41,516 nucleotides of DNA from the NCBI GenBank assembly GCA_004802705.1, contig SGPL01000244.1, positions 5,653 to 47,168 of the forward strand. The letters are read 5' to 3'. Source of the stretch: Bondarzewia mesenterica (Eukaryota > Basidiomycota > Agaricomycetes > Russulales > Bondarzewiaceae). Made by a program: the position numbers and the translations under genes. Below, piece by piece: positions 1 to 9,140 of this stretch (the first letter of the stretch is position 1; every line of letters starts with the position of its first letter). The notes under the pieces were generated by a model. It saw nothing but the letters and a program-made list of their open reading frames with translations, did not search any database and was not told the origin of the DNA.

Positions 1-232
1 GNTNTNNAGTNANTAACNTAAATAANTTANATNNATNATNTATTATACTAATNTANTAANTTANNNAATTATANTTATACTTCTTATTTTATATAAAATT
101 TTAAGCAATAAATATAAAATGATAATAAATAATATATCTGGCTCCGCCTTTTTGTTAATTATCTATTAAGATTAATATTATATATATATATAAGTATTTG
201 ATTAAAAAAAAAATAAAGATTATAACAGAATT

Positions 233-529
233 ATGATAACAAATAATTTAATATTAACTATTTTTAATATTTTAATTAATTTAATAGATGTTTTATTAGT
301 ATTATTACCAATTTTACTATCAGTTGCTTTCATGACTATTATTGAACGAAAACAGTTAGCTGCTCATCAGAGACGGGTAGGTCCAAATGTTACAGGTTAT
401 TACGGAGTTTTACAACCATTCGCTGATGCCCTTAAATTAATTCTTAAAGAAACTGTAATACCTTCTCAATCAAATAAAGTTTTATTTTACTTAGCTCCTG
501 TTTTTACTTTAATTTTTAGTTTACTTGGT
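233..529 (+). CDS. nad1: NADH dehydrogenase subunit 1, exon 1
   Basis: N-terminal exon of the complex I membrane subunit ND1, which sits in the inner mitochondrial membrane near the quinone site. The ATG at 233 opens 99 codons with a hydrophobic first helix, then the family signature IIERKQLAAHQRRVGPN and the loop GVLQPFADALKLILKE. The exon should end after the Gly codon at 527-529: the frame otherwise stops at 536, and the next protein segment, WGIIPFGQG, resumes at 2173. Exon 1 ends in T, as group I introns require. No in-frame stop or frameshift is seen, so this copy is not visibly decayed. Confidence 0.93.
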
Positions 530-964
530 CTTATCTAATCCTGGCCTAGTATAAAATTAACTATATGTCTAGAAGATTAAAAATAAAAATTTTGATTTTT
601 TATTTTTAAGGTTTTAAATAACAATTTAATAATTAACCTGAATATCAACTAGCAGGGAAGAATTTTACCCTCAGAGACTATACGTTAAATAAGTAAAAAA
701 ACAAAATAATTTAAATTTATATTTTTACTAATCTCTATACCTCCTACTTTTTTTATTTTTATATTATATATATTATATTTTATATCTTATATTTTATTAA
801 AAGCTCCGCACAAACTTTATAAAAGACTGTTATATAACAGTCTGTTTTTTAGGAGCCAAAAAAATCATAGAAGCCCTCGCTTTATCTCCTGTAACTTTAA
901 GGAATAGGCCGATATAGAAAAAAAAAAAGAAATAGTCCGAACTTATAGTTTTAATTTACTTAGC

Positions 965-1053
965 CGCCCCTTATTATCTTGCGTAGCAGTCAGCGTTTTT
1001 TCCCCGAGATAACAGGCGGATGCGCTACCGCAAAATAATTAATAGGCGAGGCG
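965..1053 (+). repeat. Mitochondrial dispersed repeat, copy 1
   Basis: About 85 bases starting CGCCCCTTATTAT and ending AATAGGCGAGGCG recur at 2777-2857 with small indels. Each copy contains CCCCGAGATAACAGGCGGAT. The two copies lie in the two different nad1 introns, which suggests a mobile GC-cluster. Confidence 0.8.
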
Positions 1054-1629
1054 AGTGCAATAAAAAATTATTTCGAGTAGATAGTATCTTTATATAAATT
1101 AAAGTTATTTTTCATCCTTCCTTTTACTAGTTTTTGTTTCTACGGCCTTTTTTTTTAACTAAGAGGCCAAACACGCATGGTGAGTGGTGGCTTATTTAAT
1201 CTAAAAATAAAAAAAAACAAAATCATACTTATGTCTGAGTACCCAGACGAGTAAATAATAGATATAGATTAGAATCTAGTAAACCATGTTCTAAAAGGTA
1301 AAAGGGTTTTAAAAAAGCGGCGAAGCCGCATCAAGATCTTCACCTATTTCTGACTCCGCCTAAAAATAAATTATATTTGGTTCAATGTTAGTATATTTAA
1401 CCGCTGAGGAATAAGTTTAAAGGGTATTACTAGATTATGTTATTATGTATTTATAAACAAAGACTATATTAATACTATATATTCTATTTTTAAACAATAA
1501 GTTAAAAACGGCCTTCGTTCTCCAAAATAAATAGTTAGATAACTCAAAAAGCGCGGAGCTAATAAATTTTGCCGCTACGCTTATAAAATTGATATCAAAT
1601 TTTATTAGCGGTTATTTATGTTTTTCGCT

Positions 1630-1673
1630 CGCTACGCTTATAAAATTTGATATCAAATTTTATAAGCGTAGCG
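1630..1673. repeat. Perfect 44-bp palindrome
   Basis: The sequence from 1630 to 1651 is exactly the reverse complement of 1652 to 1673, with TGATATCA at the centre and CGCTACGC/GCGTAGCG at the ends. Imperfect relatives lie at about 1570-1611 and 3940-3978. It can form a long hairpin or cruciform. Confidence 0.9.
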
Positions 1674-2172
1674 GATAGAATAAATTAACGGCGCGGCCTT
1701 CGGACTAATAAAATTTTATTCTCTACGCTCGCTACCTAATTTTTTTTTTCGCTACGCTGGCTCCGCCTTTGTTTTTTTGGCTACGCAAGCGTACTGGCTT
1801 CGCAAGAGAAGGAGCCTTCGGCGGTTGAACAAAAGGCAGAGCAACAAACGCCTCGCCCTTGGCGTTTTTGTTGCGGTAGCGCATCCGCCTTTTTTTTCTG
1901 CTTCTGCCTCCTAATTTTGTTTGTTTGCTTCTAGCTCCTTCGGACAAAGGCGTTTTTTTGTTTAAAAACAAACAAAATAAAATAAACAAACAAAGGCGGA
2001 GCCAAAAAAAAGACAGCTCCTTCGGAGAAACACACGCCTTTGTGGCTACGCAAGAAGGAGCTAGAAGGAGCTAGGGAGAGCGAGAGAAAAAAAACAAAAT
2101 TAGCAAGGGCTAAAAAAATTCAATTTTTATAAAAAAAAGTAAATTATGCTTAGAAAACAAACTATAAGTTAG

Positions 2173-2271
2173 TGGGGTATTATACCTTTTGGACAAGGTT
2201 TAACTCTTTCTGATTTTTCATTAGGAATACTTTATACTTTAGCTTTATCTTCTTTAGGAGTTTATGGTATT
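2173..2271 (+). CDS. nad1: NADH dehydrogenase subunit 1, exon 2
   Basis: A 33-codon internal exon that is easy to miss because it has no start codon and sits between introns. It encodes WGIIPFGQGL, then LSDFSLGILYTLALSSLG and VYGI, the conserved ND1 segment that follows exon 1. The protein should continue with a segment resembling LAGWSANSKY, but the frame meets a stop at 2275, so a second intron must begin after the ATT at 2269-2271. I could not find exon 3 before the mitochondrial sequence ends near 4910. Confidence 0.85.
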
Positions 2272-2776
2272 CATTAAATGCCGATTATCTAAGAAATTAG
2301 AAATTATTAATCCACTATAAACTAGAAAATTATAACAATTAATAATACTTTTTCGGGCTCCGCACCCAAACCCCCAGCCCACAACCCCTGTCTAGTGAAG
2401 CAACCCTCGCTACGCGAATGGGGGAAAGGGTTGCTTCTAGCGCCCCTCCTCCCTTCCCCCCCGCCTATGGCGAGAGGGGAGGAAGGGAGGAGGGGGCGGC
2501 GTTTTTTTGCTATAGCAACCAAAATAAAAGGGGAATGGACTCTTATAACGGTTTATTCTTTTCTTAATCTAGTGCTAACGCGTACCTTTTTTTTTTATTT
2601 AAAGACGGAGCATAGGTAACTAATTAGAAACAGGTTACCATACTTATACTACGCATTCCCTAAGAAGCGAAGGATTTACCCCGCAAATACGAGGGAAGCA
2701 TACCTCTGCGTAGCGCGTAGCGCGTAGCGCTAATAAAATTTTATATCTACCATATGCCTCCCCCTCGCTACGCGAT

Positions 2777-2857
2777 CGCCCCTTATTATCGCGTCAGCGT
2801 TTGTTCCCCGAGATAACAGGCGGATGCGCTACCGCAAAATAATTAATAGGCGAGGCG
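2777..2857 (+). repeat. Mitochondrial dispersed repeat, copy 2
   Basis: Second copy of the element at 965-1053, in the same orientation. It is slightly shorter because several bases are missing in the ATTATC-GCG part. Confidence 0.8.
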
Positions 2858-3044
2858 GGGGGGTTTATAATGCGCGGCCTTCTGCGTAACGTTACGCCTT
2901 ATAACATATGCTTTATATAAAATACTTTTATAAAGGCTACGTAGCCTTGCGAAGCTAGAGAAGGGAGCGCGTAGTTTTTTATGGAACAGAAAGTTAACGT
3001 TAAAACGTTAGGACTCTTTTTTTTGGCTACGGCCTGGCTCCCTG

Positions 3045-3087
3045 CTTTGATCCGTAGGAAAGTAGCGTTGCTTTGATCCGTAGGAAA
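3045..3087 (+). repeat. Short tandem repeat of GCTTTGATCCGTAGGAAA
   Basis: The 18-base unit occurs twice here, about 25 bases apart, and a third time near 3771-3788. It belongs to the GC-cluster repeat population of the mitochondrial segment. Confidence 0.7.
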
Positions 3088-4910
3088 GACGCAAGTAGCT
3101 ATAAAATTTTTATATTAATATAAAAGTCTTTTATAATGGCTCCGCCGTTGTTATTTATAAAACTTCTTTTCTGCTTCTGCGTAGCGTTGCGAAGCCATAA
3201 CAGTAGAAGCATAATTGCGTAGCTTTTTAATATCCGTAACTCTCGCCTCCGGCGGTTAGTGATTGGATTAGCAGAGATTCCTTATGGGCGGATAAACAAA
3301 CAACGCTCCGCACTTCTAGCAAAGCAAGCAAGCGCGGAGCAACAAAATTAATTAGTAATAAATATAATCACTTAATTAATTAAAAAAAAGTAAAAAATTT
3401 ATTAATTATTAATAAACTAGTTGGAATTAAAAATTTCGCAGAGACTATACGTGGATTATCTTTGTATTATTAAAAAAGATAAAAAAATAGTCCAATTAAA
3501 ATATTAAACAGAATTAAAACAAGCCAGATGTCCTTATTTTTATCGGAAACAAATTAGTAAGTGTAAGCCTAAAGCTGAATAATAATTGACTCTACTTATA
3601 AGTCAGTTAAATAATTATTTGCTCCTAATAAAATTAGCTTGCGCTAGCAGTCCGAAGGCCGCGTATAAAAGTCTGTTATAATGCGGAGCTTTGTTTTATT
3701 TTAATTTTTAGACGGAGGATGCTCAAGTCCAATTATTTAAAACAGGCTATCTTTAATTTTATGGCTCCTTGCTTTGATCCGTAGGAAATAAGCAGTAGCA
3801 GTAGCTATAAAATTTTATAAAGTTTTTAAATAGGGTAAGTTAAGAATAATTTCCTTCCATGCGTAGCTTTCGCCTTTTTATTTTTTTTTAACAAACGCTA
3901 CCGCCTTCGGCGATCAAAATTAGGGAGTAGGAATTGACTCGCTACGCTAATAAAATTTTATATCAAATTTTATAAAGGCCCCGCCGCCGCCTAATTTTTT
4001 GTTGCTAAAGCAACAAAAATAAAGAAGGCTCCTTCGGAGCGTAGCAGTCGCCTTTTCCGCTAAAGCGAGGGGCGGTACGCGAAAAAATCTTTAAAATTTT
4101 AGTTTATATTTTAATTGATTTTATTGATTGGTTGATACTTAAATCCTAAATACAAATATTTTAATAAAGTAGCTTATTCTACTTCTAAGAATAATAATAA
4201 TAATAATAATTATAATAATTATCATAATAATTATCATAATAATAATATTTATTTTGTTAATGTCAAATGTACAATAAACACTAGCAATATTTCTTGGGAT
4301 ATTAAAGTGCCGGAAGCCTCAAATAATTAAAAGGACGCGTTAGCACAAGCGGCTTCGCCGCTTAAACGTATGTATTTGTATCAGACGCCGGGTTGGCTAC
4401 GCCAGATAAATAAAAAAAAGACTTGCCTAATTTTGTTTTTGCTTTAGCAAAAAAAAATAAGTAGTGGCTACGCCCCTTACTCCTCCCGCCTCGCCTATGG
4501 CGGCTGCTACGCAAGAGTAGCGGAACAAAGGCGAGATAAATAAATTTTTTTTAACTTTTGTTTCTCTCCAATAAAAGGTATACTTATTTACCGATTTATT
4601 TTATTCAACCATCATCTATTTAAAGTCGGTGCTTGCTTCGCTAGAGTACAAACATTTAATTAAAAATTTAAATACAGTACAACTAATTGCCCTTAAATAT
4701 GAAGATTAAGCTTGTATTTATAGCTTTTCAGATAAATCAAAAATTATAATATGAAAAGAACATATCCGCCGTAGCGGCTGCGCAAGAGTAATATTGGACA
4801 TACACAATATTTTTGGCTACGGCCTGGCTCCTTGCGCTCTTATAAAATATTATATAACAGTCTTTTTATTTCTTTTATTAGTAGCGCTAAAAAAAATTTG
4901 ATATCTAAAC

Positions 4911-5610
4911 CACAGCGTCAAATCCCCTTTATTCTTCCTAACATTTGAGCTACAGGCTATTGAGAACCTGTTGGTGGATGTCTGGTTCAAAATTTAGCCT
5001 TATGTTTGACCTTTCAAGTTCAGGATGGATTCTAAAATTCAGATTGGTGTTACATCTCGAGTATTCAGGCATTCAATCAAGTTTTATGTGATCCTTTGAC
5101 TAGAAATTTCATGCGCAACTGCAGACTTGTTATTAGAATAGGATAGTATACTAAAGTTGATAAGAAGGAGGGAGGAATGAATGTTTTGGGTCAGTTGTTT
5201 AACTACACCATAGTGTTTCATTACACCGTAGAAAACTGTATACATATGACTCCGTGTAATATATGACTCGTTGCGGCAAATGCCCTATATCCTGACGCCT
5301 GCACCCGAGTCCTCGGTTAACGTTGGGCTCTTGCTGCCTTTATAATCATCAGATTCGATGTTGGATCAGTAATGGCGTCGACGATCGAAAAATTCGAGTC
5401 AAATGAATCTACCCTCCTGTCTTAACAGTGAGGTATATGGCATACTATTCCCCGTTGTGAAACAGTAGAAATGTACCGTATTCGGGCAATCCAGACTGCT
5501 GTTGTCAATATGGCTCGAACAATAAATTATTCAAACACTCGTTTCAACATAATCACGACACGACAAGCCTCACACAGCGACAGATACAATGAAACACGAA
5601 GCGCGAAAGA
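4911..5610. other. Gene-free stretch after the mitochondrial join
   Basis: About 700 bases of more balanced composition. No reading frame, RNA or repeat that I recognise. The right part is presumably the 3' flank of HAT1, which is transcribed leftward. Confidence 0.4.
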
Positions 5611-7483
5611 CTAGTGAAGCATATCCAAAATTCGTTGATAATCCTCTCGCACGCTGCGGAAAGTCTCCTCGAGCTTCTCCAGGCGCTCTTTATCTTCCAT
5701 CTGGACAAGCACCTCCTGCAACATCATCATCAGCATTCTGATCAAGAAGAGTACATATATAGACACTTGCATAGTTGAAGCGATACAACCGCTCTTTGAC
5801 TTGCAATCGGTATGCCCGCATCGCGCGGGCGTCTGTCGTGTTCAGATGCAAGAGTATGAGCATCTCAACCAGGCGATGGAATTGTCGCTTCAGAAGAAAG
5901 CAGGGTCAGTTACAGAGAAGGATGCATATAACCATGCAGAGAATGCGTACCCCAGCAATCTTCAACTCTTTCCGCCATTTCTCCATCCACACCTTGTCCG
6001 CGGGCGGCTCCAATTTTCCCTTACCCTTCCCAGAGACCTTCCCCCTCATGCGTCTATGCGGGCCCACACCTCCTACCTTCCCGCCCCCGCTCGACGCAGT
6101 GATGCTCGTGTCGCCGAACGCCTCGGACATGAACTGCTCGTGGTTGAGGAGCATCTTCAGGTCGTTCCGATCGCGCAGGTCTTCAAAGGCCTCGGCGGGG
6201 TCTTCGACGGTCAGTTCAGCGATCAGCGACTGGGATAGGACGTATTGGTAGATCGCGGTGTAAAGTGCGGCTAAAGTTTAGAAAAGCATATTAAAATGCT
6301 AGTATGGGCTAGGTAAAATAGATCAAAGACGTACATCCATGTCCTTTGCGTTGATAGGGTGGCAGGATAACGAATTGGCTATAAAGCATTACGGTGAGCA
6401 TAAGGATGAGACCACGAATCCGAGAGGAGTTCACCTTAGTCGTAGCCGGACCTTTTCTGGATAGCAATAAAATGGATACAGGGATGAGTAACCTACAAAA
6501 TGGTATGTTTCCACTAGCGGGGTTGTGTGCCGTCGTTTACGCTTTTCAAATCTGGTTGACAGGCGCGTTCGGCATGGGCGAGGTAGACATGAATGAGGAT
6601 CAATGAAAGGAGGAGCTCAAAGTACTCACAGCACAAAAAACTCCCATGCCTCTTCCTCTTCTTGTATATACGACCCTGCCTCGATGTACAGCAAGATGAA
6701 GAACTGCATTCTGCGGTGGTACTCCTTAAATCCAGGCGTGTCCCACTTTGCCTGGCAACAGGCAACAGCACACGTATTCAAGCTGTCCGAACGACACATA
6801 CAACTACCAATCTAGACTCACATGATACACTTCAAACACCACCGCATCTTCATCCCCTTCCTCCGGCTCCTTGCCGTCCCCCTCCACCCCAGGCGCCAAC
6901 CGCGTATACGAGTATACCTTGTCGCCCATCGGCTTGAACGTGTCCGCCTCGGTCTCGACTCTGCCGAGGAAAGCCTCCTCCGTCTTGTAATAGTCCGCGG
7001 GAATGAACTTCTCAAGCATCCCACGGACGTCATCAATCGTGGAAGACGTGGCGAGGGAGGCGGAGTACTTGACGTCGAGATATTGTGCGAGGGAGCCAGA
7101 GGCGAACCGCAGCTGTCGTGGTAAGGGAGAAGTCAGGACGAATGGGCGGTGGGAGGTATTGAGGGACGAACGTCGATTACTAGGTCGTTATAACCATAGA
7201 TTTTCTCTTCCTCGCCGAAAATCTATAGGTTCGTCAGGTCGTCAACTGGGTCTGTGGACGGATATGAACATGTGGACGCGGCGCACCGGATACGTGAAGG
7301 TGGGATGGAAGCCCTCGTACGACTCATCTTCAGCGAGCACCTCCTTGTCTTTGGAGGAACGTACTTCGATTAAGACACACTTCAATTTCAGTTGTGTGCA
7401 GTCAGCAGATGAGCTCACGAAGTTGTAACTCACCAAGGGACGAATGTGAGAGCGTTGTTCGAATCAGACGTCCACTCGGCCAT
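5611..7483 (-). CDS. HAT1: Histone acetyltransferase type B catalytic subunit
   Basis: Hat1 acetylates newly made histone H4 (K5/K12) before chromatin assembly, usually with the RbAp46/48-type partner Hat2. The minus-strand gene has about nine exons. It begins MAEWTSDSNNALTFVPW at 7483 and ends with a helical tail, ...QRILDMLH, with the stop at 5611-5613. In order I can read: the N-terminal Hat1 domain (IFGEEEKIYGYNDLVID; MLEKFIPADYYKTEEAF; GDKVYSYTRLAPG), the DTPGFKEYHRRMQFFILLY helix, IEAGSYI, the acetyl-CoA loop QFVILPPYQRKGHG (R/Q-x-x-G-x-G type), then ALYTAIYQYVL and TVEDPAEAFEDLRDRND, with the acidic residues expected near the active site. No frameshift is seen. One intron (5716-5770) uses a GC-AG boundary. 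Nuclear/cytoplasmic location is inferred from the family. Confidence 0.93.
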
Positions 7484-7772
7484 GCCTAACTATCGTCTCG
7501 TTCTAAAAGAAATGGTTGGAGGGAATGTGGTTTCACTGTGCCAAACTGTGGCTTGGTGGTCTGTGCAGGAGGCGGCAAAAGCGTACGATGGTGCTCAATT
7601 AGAGAGCAAATTGGGAGCGCTGCAGTCCGAACAGATTATAGGATGGATTGAGTGTCAAAGTCAGGTCACAATCAACCAGGATTGAACCAGTCCCACTGAA
7701 CAGTGATCGGAATGTAGAGAGTCGAGACGACGCGCTTGTGGCTGAGCGCCGAACGCACGAACGCGACAGCCT

Positions 7773-8464
7773 AGGACCCCCGATAATAGGAGGGGAACCT
7801 AGATACCGATCCGGACAAATTTTGGGTGAAAATTCAAAAATGCTAGATGAAAAACGGACAAATTCGACCCTTGAGGTCGAGGTAGCCAAATTTTTATCCG
7901 GACATGGACGGCTGGGGCCCGGAGAACCCAGATCATCATCCGGACATATTTTGGCTGGGCTGGGCCGGGGTCAAACATATATAGTAGGAAGCTCGGATGC
8001 CTGGCTTGATTTTGCCGCGGATACCGATCAATGAAAACTTGTGAAAATGCGCGTCTCGCTAAGATGCGTCCGCGTACATATGTTATTGCGCGCCATAACC
8101 ATCCGTTTTCGAAAGACTTGAAGAACGGTAGATATGCCGCAATGACACAGTCATCAAACATATCTGCCCTATCAGCAAGCATTTTCGTGCAGTTTCCAGA
8201 GATGATTGACCACAACATTGTTTTCTTATCTTCTATACACTGTATACCAAAGTTTTAGAGCTCCAGGAGCTTTTTTGAATATTTTGATGATTTTGGTGAT
8301 TTTCTGGGACCTATATGCTCTGTCCGGACAAAAAATGGCCTCAGCGCGAACCTAGCGAAAAATCCGGACATAAAGAGCCCAAAATCGCGAAATTTCGGTC
8401 CGGACAAAAAATCCGAAAATCCGGAAATTTTCATCTAGGTTCCCCTCCTATTATCGGGGGTCCT
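7773..8464. mobile_element. Non-autonomous DNA transposon (MITE-like) with perfect 32-bp terminal inverted repeats
   Basis: Bases 7773-7804 and 8433-8464 are perfect inverted repeats of 32 bp, starting AGGACCCCCGATAATAGG. Inside, the 8-mer TCCGGACA occurs six times, three near each end (7810, 7897, 7939; 8323, 8363, 8399). Clustered subterminal motifs of this kind are typical transposase-binding sites. No transposase reading frame is present; a 139-codon minus-strand frame inside has no recognisable domain and overlaps the motifs. I see no clear target-site duplication. At 692 bp it fits a deletion derivative or MITE. I cannot assign the superfamily. Confidence 0.85.
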
Positions 8465-9140
8465 GCCATCATTCAGTGAGGAAGTAGGTGACAAAGAGGT
8501 CGGACGTCCCTTGCCAGCAGCCTGGCCCAGCCAAGAAGGTGACTGCTTTACCGAAATCGAGATCAGGTAGGGCGCTCTGAAAAGGTTGGCCACTAAAACG
8601 TCGCTTTGAAGATGGCTTTTGGAATGCCTTGCGTGCAACAAGCCGACGAACATTCCTGAGATTACTCTCGGCTGCCAAAAACATCCTTAAAAAAGTTCTC
8701 AGCGGAGCGCAAAATTCTGATGCGAACGTCAAACCTAGACACTATGTCCGCGACAGCAATGCTGCACGCAGCATTCTTTCGAACATTGTCATAGAGCATA
8801 CACAAGAGACAGCCTCGTGCAACAAATGCAATTTGCGCTACTCATTTCTCATCAGATCAGCAACTTTGACGTGTGACGGACGCGAAAATGAATGATCATG
8901 AGGCGACTCCAATACGTGCAATCGTTTGCCATGCAAGTGAGGCGGGTTCAAATTCAAGAAGGAACACATTCCATAACTGGGATATACTAGAAAAACTTGC
9001 CGAGAGTGAAATGGGAGTGACGTGGGGTTTAAAGCCTTGTGCCCTTCGCCTTTAATCGTGAGTGTGACAAGACACTATTCGCTCATAGTTACCATAGCGG
9101 AGTCTACCATCCTCCGGGCCTGCCATACGAGACGAGCAAC
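8465..9140. other. Stretch between the transposon and P450 copy 1
   Basis: No recognised gene. A minus-strand frame at 8469-8732 ends 5 bases from the transposon, with a terminal stretch including PDLDFGKAVTFLAGPG. I cannot assign it to a family and it may be chance. The right end is the 3' flank of the P450. Confidence 0.3.

Larger units (their letters stand above)
530..2172 (+). other. Group I intron in nad1 (intron 1)
   Basis: It lies between nad1 codons for LLG and WGI. The 5' exon ends in T and the intron ends in G, as expected for group I. The conserved core is visible: a CAGAGACTATACG strand near 674-686 pairs in P7 with the AAATAGTCCGAAC strand near 930-942. I found no LAGLIDADG or GIY-YIG reading frame. 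The rest is filled with GC-rich hairpin clusters. Boundaries rest on protein continuity. Confidence 0.75.
1..4910. other. Mitochondrial DNA segment at the contig end
   Basis: The segment is very AT-rich. It carries two nad1 exons, two group I intron P7 pairings and many short GC-rich hairpin-forming motifs such as GGCTCCGCC, GCGTAGC and CTTCGG, as in fungal mitochondrial genomes. The first 60 bases contain many N. None of these motifs recurs after about 4912, where composition becomes nuclear. The last mitochondrial-type motif is the TTTGATATC-like stretch near 4900-4910. It may be a nuclear copy of mitochondrial DNA or an assembly join. Confidence 0.9.
2272..4910 (+). other. Second nad1 group I intron, 3' end not seen
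   Basis: It starts directly after nad1 exon 2 with a T at the 5' junction. A second P7 pairing is visible: GCAGAGACTATACG near 3437-3450 and AAATAGTCC near 3486-3494. Beyond this core are about 1.4 kb of hairpin clusters, an AAT-repeat tract at 4190-4250 and no third nad1 exon. The intron and gene are therefore cut off by the mitochondrial/nuclear join, or exon 3 lies further away in the mitochondrial genome. Confidence 0.55.

Noticed and set aside
1732..1989. 85-codon basic frame in the mitochondrial segment
   Set aside because: Made of GC-cluster repeat sequence within a group I intron, with no homing endonuclease motif.
5775..6251. Two overlapping plus-strand frames of 145 and 158 codons
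   Set aside because: They are antisense to HAT1 exons, which carry clear conserved motifs on the minus strand.
7799..8218. 139-codon frame inside the inverted-repeat element as a transposase
   Set aside because: No DDE/DDD-like domain and it runs through the TCCGGACA motif clusters; more likely chance.
8936..8966. GGGTTCAAATTC resembling a tRNA T-arm
   Set aside because: No matching acceptor, D-arm or anticodon stem around it.
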